From Globodera rostochiensis (Eukaryota; Nematoda; Chromadorea; Rhabditida; Heteroderidae), in contig JAEVLN010000015.1 of assembly GCA_018350325.1 (NCBI GenBank), positions 1,136,008 through 1,200,007 of the forward strand: a DNA stretch of 64,000 nt, in the 5' to 3' direction. Positions 34,532 through 50,700 of this stretch are shown in pieces. Every line of letters starts with the position of its first letter. The stretch's first letter is position 1. The translations under genes and the position numbers were made by a program. Under the pieces are notes generated by a model. The model had not been told where the DNA came from. It was given only the letters and a program-made list of their open reading frames with translations, and did not search any database.

Positions 34532-35108
34532 TAAATACAAGTTTTTAGATAGCTAAAACTTAAGCGACAATTATAACTTTAGCGGATTTAATGTGGGATG
34601 GGAATAATGGATGTCTGGAATCGTATTAAATTTAGACTGCTTTTGTGGGCTATTTACCCAACTCGTTACTTTTTTCCAAACTTATTTCCTTATGATTTTT
34701 TTCAAAGTCAACCACCTAAATCAGGTTTTTGATAAAATTCTAGCTTCTTTTAAGCTTGCAGAAAAAAGCTAGCGAGTTGTGTGTCGTCCCTTCCTTGGCT
34801 CCTTCTTGCGACGTTTACGGGCATTTTGTTGTCTGCTGGAAATACTGTAGCAAAAGTGACCAAAGCTCAAATTATGGGTTTATATACGCGACAGAAAAAC
34901 AGTAAGGAATTTGTGGAAAATGTTAAAACATAACGCCAAACGTCACAGAAATAACCGCACAATGAAATGATTGGCGTTTTTCTCTGCTGCTGGAGTTGAC
35001 CATAGTGGTACCTATATCATTTGTTCATTTTCAAGAGTTAGCAGAGGAAGCAACATTTTTCGCTATTCTTTGCTTGGATATTTAGAACTACATTCTGCTG
35101 CTAAATAA
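34532..35108. other. Divergent intergenic region between the zinc-finger gene and RPB2
   Basis: Upstream of both genes. It contains the promoter-like cassette copy 2 (34875-34969, minus). Downstream of it on the minus strand is a possible spliced short exon, TATTTCCAG|CAGACAACAAAATGCCC near 34830, which opens a frame of only 24 codons (MPVNVARRSQGRDD...). No firm gene is called there. Positions 35080-35108 form the RPB2 leader. Confidence 0.4.
34875..34969 (-). repeat. Promoter-like cassette, copy 2 (inverted copy of 28482-28577)
   Basis: On the minus strand: ATTGTGCGGTTATTTCTGTG, ACGTTTGGCGTTATG, TTTTCCACAAATTCCTTACTG, then TATATAAACCCA. The same blocks in the same order are found at 28482-28577 (+), 6.4 kb away. 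Conservation of a block ending at a TATA-like box suggests either a transposed promoter or a shared mobile element end. Confidence 0.65.
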
Positions 35109-40057
<4,949 letters not shown>

Positions 40058-40277
40058 ATTCAGTTGATCGATCTCTTTCTTACTTATTTGTATTTGTTTT
40101 TTTTTTGTTTGTTTGTTTTGATACATTGTGAAAATGGATGAGAATAGAATAGAATTGAAACAACAAATTATTCTTTGTTGCCTTGGGCCAATTTTATATA
40201 TTTTTTTCTATTTTTTGACCACCTGTTAATGAATGTTCTCTTTTGAAGAATAATTTCGTTGCTTATTTTGTTACAAA

Positions 40278-42217
40278 ATGGCTGCCGCCGACGCCGAAGT
40301 GCCAGCGGAGCAGCCGGGACGCGAGTTTATGTCAGCAATCAAACGTCGCCGTGAACAGGACCGTAAGGAGTGGGCTGCCTATTGGGAAATACAAGGCAAA
40401 GAAGCCGAGGTTTGTTGTCCTTTCTAGAAAATGAAGAACGAACGGTTAGCAAATGTTTTAATGTTCGCGATTTTGCAGTTGCGTTAATCAAAAATCCATT
40501 TTTTGGATGTTTAAATCACATTTTCCGGCACGAACTAAGTCGATTTCTTAATTGTATCTGTAACCATTCGACGATATTAACACACACCGCCCATGTTCAG
40601 AATTCGTACATGGGAAAATGGCGTTATCACGTTGGCCGTTTTGGCGACAGGCCCGTCACTTGGTTTCGTGAGAACATTGTGGAGCCGTTGCATGACAAGC
40701 ACAAGATGCCGTATTATCATCGCAAGATCAGTCGAGTGCCCGAGGTCGACGAGTGCGGTGTCAATAATCGTGTAAGTTTGTCCTACTGAAAGAATGATTG
40801 GAAATTTGCGCTTCGTCAAGGAACACACGCGCATACCAAATTTGCAGTCGATTGTTATTTAATGGACGATTTAGGTTTGTCTCTACGAAGCTGAAGAGCA
40901 GTTTCGATTGGACAAATTGGTGGACCATTACATTCGTGACGTAAGTACCAAATAGGGGATGTTTCGAGACTCAAAATCTGCCGAGACCGATAACTTGACC
41001 CCGACCCCGAGGGAACCGAGACCGGGATTCAAAAAAAAACACGAGAATTCTCGATCGAAGCCCAAGAAACCCAATTTTTATTTAATTTCGAAATCCGGTT
41101 CTGCAGAACTTGAAATTACTACTATATGTATAGTGTCTTTTGCAAATTTCAAATTTTTCTTTTGCTCCGATTTTTGAAGTGAACCACCAAAAATGCCATT
41201 GTTCGTGTGTAAAGTTTCGAGACCGGGACTCTCGAACATCTCTAGTGTACCAACCAATCACTTCCATTTAAATTTTTATATGGATATATTTTGCGTCTGT
41301 CAGATTTTGTTCAACCGCTTCACAAAATGCGTCAGATTTAATGGGCACGACAATTTGTACCGTTGCGCAAAAGTATTTCTAAATAAATTTATTTGTTGAA
41401 TTTGAAGCGTTTCGCTTTCTTTAGCAAGTGGACGACTTTGAAAGGGCCGACCTGAACTTCTTTATCAAGGTTAACAAAATGTGATAAAAAAATTTCGGAC
41501 AATGTCAATTTTTTCTTACCAAAATTCTCTTGGCGCTCCTCACCGTTCCTCTCTCTCTCTTTTCAGTACGGTGAGTTGGGCAGTGAGCAGACGCTGCCGG
41601 CGTGTTACATGAAGCAAAAGCATCGTCTGATTTGGGAACGTCGTCATCCGGAAATAATGGAGGAGCGAAAGCGCGCCTATCAGGAGCACATGGAAAATTT
41701 GCGGAATGGCAAATTTAACATGCACTTTTGGAGAAAGTAAGCACATCCTGTCCGTTCTTTTCTTTTGATTTGCGAGTTTTAATTATTTCTTGGCCATTTT
41801 AGGGACTATACGTATCGACACAAACGAAACAACAGTCCTGGCCAATTCTTTGGGCCCTACTGGGACAATAACAAGCTGCCGATGGAGGGTGACACCGACA
41901 TTTCCAGGGTAGGGGGAATGTTGGGTATAGTGTGATTGTTTGTGTGTGGACTATTACGCATTTTGAACTTGGCATTCCCTGATTTCCCCTTTGTTCAGGA
42001 CTGGCGTTACTACAGAAAGTTGGAGGAGGACCCGAACTTTGACACTTTTAACTACCCGAAGGAGTGGAATGCGATGGCTAAGGCCTTGAAAGAGACGAAA
42101 GAGCAGCACAAGCAGATGATGTCCGACAATGGGAATGGCGGTGCCAACAATGGGAATGGCAGTGCCAACACCAATGGAAATGGCAGTGCCACCAATGGAA
42201 ATGGGGGAAATGAATGA
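40278..42217 (+). CDS. NADH dehydrogenase (complex I) subunit NDUFB10/PDSW
   Basis: Accessory subunit of mitochondrial complex I. The ATG at 40278 gives MAAADAEVPAEQPG. Blocks diagnostic of the PDSW family are the PYYHRKISRVPEVDECG stretch (about 40710), VCLYEAEEQFRLDKLVD (about 40876), and YMKQKHRLIWERRHPE (about 41610), which closely follows the fly protein's KQKHRLIWERRHG. Compared with other animals there is a long C-terminal extension (DYTYRHKRNNSPGQFFGPYW, then DWRYYRKLEEDPNF) and a tail of (S)ANNGNGS-type repeats ending NGNGGNE. An intron (about 40941-41424) carries a hAT-like MITE at 40953-41246, only 12 bases after the donor. The gene lies between RPB2 and PITP, all co-oriented. Confidence 0.88.
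40953..41246. mobile_element. hAT-like MITE in an NDUFB10 intron
   Basis: The left end TAGGGGATGTTTCGAGAC and right end CTCGAACATCTCTA are inverted repeats. The interior is rich in GAGACC/CCGAGACC. It is flanked by GTACCAAA (40945-40952) and GTACCAAC (41247-41254), an imperfect 8-bp target duplication. Its termini match the copy at 62679-62805. It inserted within the 5' part of the intron, just after the donor GTAAGT. Confidence 0.7.
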
Positions 42218-42466
42218 TATTTGAAAAGAGAGGATGTTTGTTTTTCGCAGAGGCGCTTGCACATTAGGATCATCACTATTGTTTCTGATTAAAGTTTAAG
42301 ACGATCAAATCTTGAAATGTTTTACGAGTCGTAATTGTGGACGAGCGTATTTTTCAAGATTTTTTTGTTTTTGTGTGTGTGTTGTTAATTTATTTATTAT
42401 TATAGTGTTATTCAAACTTACCTAATATTTGCATTTTTTGAGTTCAAGGGAAGCAATTCGGAAGGA

Positions 42467-43653
42467 ATGATCATCAAAGAATAGTGAGTTGTTTTTTATT
42501 ATTTGTAAATATCGATCTGTTCAAAAATTCAGCCGGGTCATTTTGCCGATGACAGTAGAAGAATATCAAATTGGCCAATTGTTTTCTGTGGCCGAAGCAT
42601 CGAGACAGGTCAGCTCGCTTTTCTGAAATTCAGATGATTGCCCCAAAAGAAACGAGACGACGTTGCCAATTTTCATTAAAAAATCGGTTGAAGGAGACGG
42701 GCGGTGGTGAAGGCGTTCAAGTGCTGCGCAACGAACCTTTCGAGGGGGAAAGTCTGTTCCATGGCGAATTCACCTCGGGCCAATACACCCACAAAATCTA
42801 CCACTTCGATTCGTCAGTTTGTGCAGTGAATTTTTTTCTAAATTCACACATTTTCAGGAAAGTCCCGTCCATTCTGAGGGCAATTTTGCCTAAGGGTTCA
42901 CTGACTATCCATGAGCACGCGTGGAATGCGTATCCCTACTGCAAGACCGAATTGACCAACCCGGATTACATGAAGGACAATTTTTTCATCCGAATTGAAA
43001 CAATCCATCTGAACGACCGAGGCACGAATGAAAATGTAAACAAACGGATTTTATCTTTTTTGAAGAATATGAACTTTACATCCTTTATTTTTACGGAATT
43101 TTTATATAATTACAATTTCAGGCCCTTCGTCTGCCCTCGGATGTGCTGAACAAGCGCGAATTGGTGATCATCGACATCGCCAACGACAGGGAGTACCTGA
43201 ACGCGTCGGACATCTGCAATGAGACGAGACCATCGACGTTCTGCTCCGAACGGACAGGGAGGGGTCCGCTGCTGCAGTCATGGCAAGACAACTGCGAGCC
43301 AGTGATGTGTGCCTACAAACTGGTCACCATCAACTTCAAGTGGTTCGGCTTTCAGAAACTGGTCGAGTCCTTTGTCCAAAAGGTTTGGTGAACCCCTGGT
43401 ATTAATTGCCGATATGTTCGACTACAAATGCCATTTTCAGCAATATCCCCGCCTTTTCTGCAAATTCCATCGTGAACTGTTTTGCTGGATGGACCGTTGG
43501 TACGGTCTCACATTGATGGAAATTCGCATAATCGAACAGGAGACACAGCGCGAATTGGACGAGGTTTTCATTTTTTAATGGGTTTTGTTGTGCATAAACC
43601 AATTCAAAATTCAGATGCGTGCATGTGGAAACCCGCGCGGTATGATCGCTTGA
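42467..43653 (+). CDS. Class I phosphatidylinositol transfer protein (PITPNA/B type)
   Basis: Soluble START-fold protein that exchanges phosphatidylinositol and phosphatidylcholine between membranes. The start MIIKEY (ATG 42467) ends exon 1 with TA|GTGAGT and continues as [20 protein letters not shown], the family N-terminus. Later come [38 protein letters not shown] (about 42910), [38 protein letters not shown] (about 43305), [12 protein letters not shown] (about 43465) and [12 protein letters not shown], ending CGNPRGMIA at 43653. After SVAEASRQ there is a choice. An acceptor TTGAAG at about 42695 gives the conserved ASRQETGGGEG. An earlier ATTCAG at about 42633 would insert about 20 unrelated residues. 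The former is preferred. The gene lies 250 bp after NDUFB10, in the same orientation. Confidence 0.93.
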
Positions 43654-44313
43654 GCTTGTGTGCATGCAGCTAGATGATCTTTGTCCATCCCCCAAATTTT
43701 TGTTCGTCTTGTTTGCCATCGTTCGTCGGATACTGCTGACTGATGATTTATTCCGCTAACAATAATAGTCCAATCTTGTCCATTTCACACATCCCCTCCA
43801 GAGCTTTGCAAAAACGAAAATTTAACATAAGTTTTGGGTTCACCAACTTTTTTTTGCTTACGTAAGAAAACAAATCTTTGGACAATGCACCCCCAAATGA
43901 ATTCACTCTGTTGGACAACAAATGATACGTGGTCGATTATGTCATTGACTTTTGTCTATAAAAATTAATGGTTTTTGCCGAGTCACTAGCAGTTTCAAAT
44001 GACATACATCTATTCATCGGACAACATTTTCCCAAAAAACGCTTGTCCACATTATCGAGCTTGAATAAGAATGGGGCACGGATATGAAAGTGCGCAATCC
44101 TGGGGTTGCCAGCGAATCAGGAAATTGTTGGTACAAGAATCCCGGGCCCTTTTTTGCCCTAATAACTTCATGGTTTTCAGTTTTATAATCCATTTTTTAA
44201 AATTCCGCTCTCGCTTCTTCACTCTACAACAAATGAACCATTTTTTCATTGATGAAACCCGTACTAATCAAACATCCCAAAAAATCGTTTTTTTGAATGG
44301 ATCTCCCCCCTCC
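43654..44313. other. Intergenic, 3' flank of PITP
   Basis: This should contain the PITP 3' untranslated region. No gene, RNA or clear repeat is seen until the RPB2 exon 1 copy. Confidence 0.35.
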
Positions 44314-44470
44314 TGCTTAATAAATGCTTTTCGAGGACGCCGAGGATCAGCTATTGAAGACCGACGAGTTCACGTCGAAGCACAAGTTAGGGCCGATGAT
44401 GAGGAGAAGAAATTTCGACTGAGTTTTGTGGTAGGTTTCAATATTTAAACAGTTTTGGCTTCAAACTCAA
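44314..44470 (+). pseudogene. Decayed copy of RPB2 exon 1 and start of intron 1
   Basis: TTAATAAATGCTTTTCGAGGACGCCGAGGATCAGC ... ACCGACGAGTTC ... GTTAGGGCCGATGATGAGGAG ... TTTGGCTTCAAACTC matches 35096-35278. It has internal deletions (the ESEGDDQ portion is lost) and frame loss: after MLFEDAEDQLLKTDEF the frame shifts and stops at about 44420. The match continues past the exon into intron 1 and begins before the ATG, so it is a genomic copy and not a retrocopy. Confidence 0.88.
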
Positions 44471-44788
44471 TCAAGTTGTACATATATTTTGAACCCGCGT
44501 TGAAAAAAAAGACCATAAATTGTTCACAAAAACAACGGAATTTAGAAGCAGAGGCTGAAGGAAGAATTCTGTACAAAAAAATGTAATGGAAAGCACAAAA
44601 TGTAAAGATTTGTGTTGATGATGACCCCTCCCATCCCCGGGAAATACGAGACTGAAAAAGAAACAAAACAACGAAATGAATAGAGAACGACGAAATTGTC
44701 CAAATACACGTGATATATTTAATGAAAAGTGTCCTTAATCGGGTCTAAATGTGTTACAAGAAATCTCCTTCAACCGTCACACTTTGGC
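44471..44788. other. Intergenic between RPB2 copy and MAST stop
   Basis: Probably the 3' untranslated region of the MAST gene (minus). No other feature is seen. Confidence 0.35.
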
Positions 44789-47700
44789 CTATGAATTTCT
44801 GAAGAAACGTTGCATCAGCCTCGAAGGTGAAACACGACGTGCCGGACTGGGCGACCTGAATTTGTTTTTGTGTTCAGTTTGTCCTGGACGTTTCAACACT
44901 TCCCACCTTTGCTGTTGCTGCTGCTCACCGCCAACCGATGCATTTCCATCAGCCGAACCTGCTTGTCGTCTCAATGAAAAAATAGGCGTCGATTCCGTCA
45001 GTTTTGTACGAAGTGACGACGAAGACGATGTTGGCGAATTTTGCGTGGCATTTGCTGCACTTTGTCGTTGCTGAACCTTCGTGATCGAATGCTTCTTCTG
45101 CCTGAACTCGTCGGAAGTGAAGACTGCGGCAGCAGAGGTCGACGCAGAGACCAGCGGCGATTTTGGCGGATGCGATGGTGAAATTGTTGTTGTCGACACG
45201 CCGGGGGTCGGTGACGCTCCGCTGGTGGCAGAGCTAACAGTCAAAGCGCCATTGCCAGCCGCTAGCGGGGACACCGCGGAGGACGGGCAGCAAAGCAACT
45301 CGTTGCCGGCCGGGATGGACAGTCGCTTCGAGTTGGAGCAGTACGCGGACGGACGGTCAGTTGGGCCGAGGAATTGGCGCGACGATTGACCTCCGCCGGC
45401 ATTTTGGGCGGCGGTCGATGAGTGCGATGCGGGCCCAGCGGAGGCAGTGCCCGAGGCCAGAACGCCCTCCTGGGAGGACACGGAACGGGGCATGAACATT
45501 TGCTTCTGCGAAGAAGTGCCTGCAAAAAACGGCAGTTGAAACAAATGTTTCCAAAAGTCATTTTTGAAATTTCAATTTTAATTAATGCATTTTCCAAAAA
45601 GTCTTTCAAAGACCAAAAAGTTTCAAAAAGTTGGTGTTAATGTTTCCAAAAGCCATCAAAAGACAAGAAAGCGTACCCGGAACGATGTCCCCGGCTGTCC
45701 GTTTGCCACTAAGCCGCCGTAAAAGTGCCGAACTCTTTCGACTCGGCTGCTTGCCCTTCTGTTGTGCGGTGGGCGGACGTCGAGGCTTTTTTCGCAACGG
45801 CTTGCCAATGTTCCGGCGCGGTTCGCCCTCCTTTATGGACGTGCCGGACAAGGGAACGACGTGGACGGTGAGTTCGTTGCCGCAGGAGAGGAGACGACGC
45901 ATCATTTCGGGATGGGTCATGTTGTGCACCTGACATCGACGATGGAAGTTGGTGGTGTGTAAATGCATTCATAAAGAAAAAGCACCGATTGGGTATGCAC
46001 ATGAGTGATCAGATCGTTTGTCCGAAGGCCGGCCTCCCAGGCGGGCGAACCCTCGCGGACGGCGGCCACAATGTGCTCGATGGAATAATAGTCGGACACC
46101 TGCAAAGTGCCAACAAAAGCCTTTTGTACGCTTTTCTTCGTCACGGACTTCGCTTAAATAGACGCGGACAGAGCGAATGGAGAAGCCGAAGCCTTGGGCG
46201 CCCTTTCGAATAACGATGGGCCGAGAACTGCCACCGGAAATGCTGGACCGGTGATGCGTTGGGGGGCCGGCGGCATGGGAAGAGGCGGGCGGGGGCAACA
46301 GGGACGAGGAGGAGGTGCAAACGGACGGTTGACCAGAAGGAGGAGGAGGAGGACCTACGGGAAATTATTAGTTAACAGAACCCTTCGACAAAAACATTTC
46401 CGTCAAAGACCACCCACCACCGTAATGCGTTTCAGTGTACTGTTGCTGCACCACCGTCACCGTTTCGTTTGACTGTTTCTGCGCAGCATTTTGACTGTCC
46501 AACGATGAGACACTGGACACCGAGTTGCAAGAGGGCGAAATTTGGCCGGAAGAACAGCTCGGAGCACCTTATTGAGAACAACACGTTGTTCTGGGCGTTC
46601 GCCAGTGCAAATTTACCAATTTTTTCTGTCGTTGTTGACAACGTTCGGCCGTTGTTGCCGGCGTAAGAGTGATAATACGTCGTGCCATGGGAGGAGGAGG
46701 ACGAAGTGCCAATGGTCGGAGGCTGTTGAGGACTTATGCCGGCTAAATGGGAGGAGCCAAGTGAATTGTCCATGCACTGAACATGTGAATGGCCGGATGA
46801 ATTCGTACCGGACGAATTGGCCGATGAATGTTGATGATGAAACTGATGGCCGCCAGCAGCGGGAATTTGCAATTTGAGCGACGACGATTGGTTGTGGTGG
46901 TGGTGGTGGGGGTCACTGATCCGACATGACGAGGAGCGCGATTGACGGGCCAACGGTTGGGCGAACGCGGACGACATCCGGCTAACGTCTGTTATCTTCA
47001 ACGGCGGGAGAGGGATGTGAATGCGGTCATTCGATGCTTTAAACCGACCAATTCGTGCACAACAGCGGACGGACGCTTCTCCATCCGTTTCAGTGCGCCG
47101 TCTCCGCCGACAGTGACGCGCCGTTCATCCACCGGCGAAAGGAACTCGCCGGAGGAGGTGCCGCCGCCGCCGCTCAACTGAAAGTGCGAAAGACCGCCGG
47201 CGCCGTCCCGTTGCGCTGTGATGCCAACTGCGGCGGGATTGAATGTGCTGCCGCAAGGCGATATTGCAAGTCTATGAATGCTTATTGTAATTATCAAGTA
47301 GAAGTGCCGACATCCGTGCCACACACACCTCGGCAACTGTCCTTGGGACCGTCTCGGCTGCTCAAAATGTGCCGACGTGGCCGCAATGTCCACGGATGAC
47401 GAGTCGTCCGTTGACGAACCAACTCCACCGCCCGCTGCGGTACCGACCGTTGTGCCCGCTGAACTGCTCGTCGACGACAGATTGGTGTGATGCCGTTGGT
47501 TGGAGAAGCGACGACGCAGAATGACCGCTGACGGCATCACATCACCACCGAACTCAATGGCAGCCCTTCGGCCAACGGCACTTCCCTGGGAGTCCTGCGA
47601 GTCGGAACAGTTGCCACCGCCTTAAATAAAGCGCAGTCTCTTCAGCAAGTTTTCGGCTTTAACCCGTTGAGGTTTCATCACCTGTGGCATTTGTCCGTGT

Positions 47701-50700
47701 TGAAAGTGCCGAAGAAGGCAGCGGACCAAAGGCGGAGTTTGGCCCACTACCAATGCCGGAGGATGAGACGGTAGTCGCAAAGGAAGGCAACCGTTCGCGT
47801 GCCTCGGCCCTATCGTCATCACCAACACTGTCCTGCTGGTGCGGCTGCTGTTGTCCGCCTCGTTCAATGGCCGCCGCATGGGCCGCCTGAAGCATGGCCA
47901 TGCTTCCAACTGGCAACTCCAAGCCGACAATGCTGTGCCGTGGCGACGCCGTCGAGAATGACCTTATAAGGAAAGAGAGACGGATGAGTGAGGGCGTTCG
48001 GGGTCAGTTTGGAGTCGACAAGTTTGAAACATCATAAGCGAGGACAACATTCAGAATAAAACCCACCAAAACATTGGCACCGCATCGTCATCCTCGGCCG
48101 ACTCGTTGGCGTCGTGGTTGTAGCGATCGGTGCGCGAGTCAAAGTAGGAGGTGTCCTCGTCATTCTCGAATTGGGGCACAAACTCGGCCTTTTGGCGCAG
48201 AATTGTGTCAAAGTCGAGCGGCGCAAAGAACGGATGGGCGGACACTTGCGGCGCACCGCCGACGGTGCCGAGACGGTCCAGCGGGTTCCTCTCCAGCAAA
48301 AGCCGAATCAAATACTCGGCATCCGCATCCAAAGCCTAAAAAAAACGCTAAAATCATATCAAATCAAAATGCAAAATATTTAAATCAATCATACCTCATC
48401 CCCCTCGGGGTATTCCACTTCTTCGTTGATAATGTTGGCAAACAACGCTTCCGGCGAATCACCCACAAACGGCACAATGCCGACCAAGAACTCGTAGAGG
48501 ATCACGCCGAGTGCCCACCAATCCACCGGTTTACCTGCACAAACAGGAGACAATAATTCATAAAAATGCATCTCCAAAAAAGCCACTGACCGTAGCCCTG
48601 GCGTAGAATGACCTCGGGCGCAATGTACTCCGGCGTCCCGCACAGTTGATTGTCTTTGAACTGCTGCGTGTCGTCCTGGACCAGGTAGCCCTCGGAGACG
48701 AGTGTTGTCCGATTCATCAGACCGATCTTGGAGAGTCCGAAGTCGGTCAATTTGATGTGGCCCATAAAGGTGATTAGCAAATTGTCCGGCTTCAAGTCCC
48801 TGTGGACAATGCCGCACGAGTGAAGGTACTCAATGGCCAACACCGTCTCCGCCACATAAAGCCGTGCCAATTCAATGGGCAAAGTGCCGGCGGACTTAAA
48901 AAAACCGGTATTTATAATGCATTTTGGAGCCGCAAAACCTTCAACAGAGAGGCGCAGTCGCCGCCCTCCACGTACTCCATGAGCATGCAAAGGTGCTGCT
49001 TGGTCTCGAAGGAGCCGTAAAAGCACACGACAAAGGGCTGAAACAGTTCTTTCCAAATAAATATTACACAATTCGTTCAGCTCCTTCCCATGATTTTCTC
49101 TTAAAAAACTGCCCGCTTACATTGTCCGTGAAGGTGAGTATGTCCCTCTCTGCATAAACTTGCTCAATTTGGTTGCGCAACAGCAACGTTTGTTTCTTCA
49201 TCTTCTTCAGCGCAAATCGCTGCCGCGTCCGTCGGTGCTTGACCAAGTAAACAGCGCCGTAGGCGCCGTTGCTGATCAACTGAAAACATTCATTTTAAGT
49301 CTGTCATCATTAAATGTTCCCTCTCATTCTTATAACTCAGAACCAGCAAGAGACACAAGCAAGTCCAAGAGGTACATGTCAATAATGGGAAAATCCGACG
49401 ACGGATGTCCATGTCCAAAGAAAACAAATGGACCAACCCGGACAGTGTCGAAGTCGTCCTCCTTGGGCGCCCCTTGTGCCAACGATTTGCCCACAATTTC
49501 GGCCATCCTTTTCTTCTCCAATTCGTCCGTGCCAACATCCGCCGCCGCCGCCGTCCTTTTGTTAGCGGCCGCTGTCTCTGTCCCGGCGGCGTCGTCGTCC
49601 CCCAACGTCTCGTCGTCGTCCATCAACTGGTGGATGTTCTTGTTCAGACCCAGCTTGGCCACGATGTACTGGGGCAGGTCCGGCACCCGGGCAGAGCCCG
49701 CGCCGAGTTGGACGCGCACGGCCCCCTCAGCCTCCTCCAACAGCTGGTAGAACTCGTCGGGATCGAACTCCTTGAGAAAAGAGAAGAAATACTCAAAAAC
49801 CCCAATTTTATGCCGATCCTTTCTATTATAGTATTACAAAAAAAAACTAAATGCCCAAACCCAAAAAACGTTTAGTCCATTTTTTTTGTACAAAAAGATC
49901 CAAAAAAAATTTTGAGTTGGGTCCGGAGTCTATTTAAAATCATTGTCATTGTTTATTTCAACAATTATTCCCCCCCCCCTCCCCCAACAAAATGCTTACC
50001 AAACACTCCAACAAACGGGCGGCCCTAAAATGTTCAGTTTAAACGATTATTTGCCCTTCCCGGCAACCTTGAGACGATCATCAAAAGTTGTTTGACCAGC
50101 CGAGTCAAATAATTGTAGGAATCGGGTCCAATTTTTACTTCAGCCTAAAAAACAACAAAAAAAATTTTTCAAAATATTCCGAATGAATGCCAAACCTCCG
50201 CCAGCGTTTCGTCCAGTCTGACGGACATGTTGCAAAAGTACGCACAGCTGAGCAGTCCGTCCCTGCTCTTTTGCAGACAATCGGCTGCAATTTCGCACAA
50301 TTGATGGTGCAAGAAGCGGGTAGCCCCGTCGGCGATCAGCCGAAGAATGGTCGGGTCGACGGTGGTCAACATGGCGGCGGCCGTCGTTGTGGTGGTGGCG
50401 GTCGAGGACGGTGAACAGACCGACGAACGGTTGGTGGGCGACGACTGCCGACCCTCCCTATTTTCTGAGAACAGAATTTTTTTGGGGGTTTTTTTTTTTT
50501 CAAAAACCGTAGACAATCCAAGCAAACCTTCGCCTCCTCCGCTGTCCACTAATTGTTGTTGTTGTTGTGGCGCGAGCAGTGTCTGGGACGAGGGGGAAAA
50601 GTGCACAGACGAGCGAATGAACGCGTCGCCGACGGCCGTCGCCGATTCGGTGACAAGCGGTGAGAGGGGACGCATGGGCACCGGCGATTGAGGCCGACAG

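Noticed and set aside
34768..34833. Short basic reading frame MPVNVARRSQG as a ribosomal-protein-like gene
   Set aside because: Only 24 codons, no match to a known small ribosomal protein, and the other frame lacks a start.
42634..42694. Extra exon segment [13 protein letters not shown]... in the PITP gene
   Set aside because: It would insert about 20 residues into the highly conserved ASKNETGGGEG loop; skipping it gives a normal protein.
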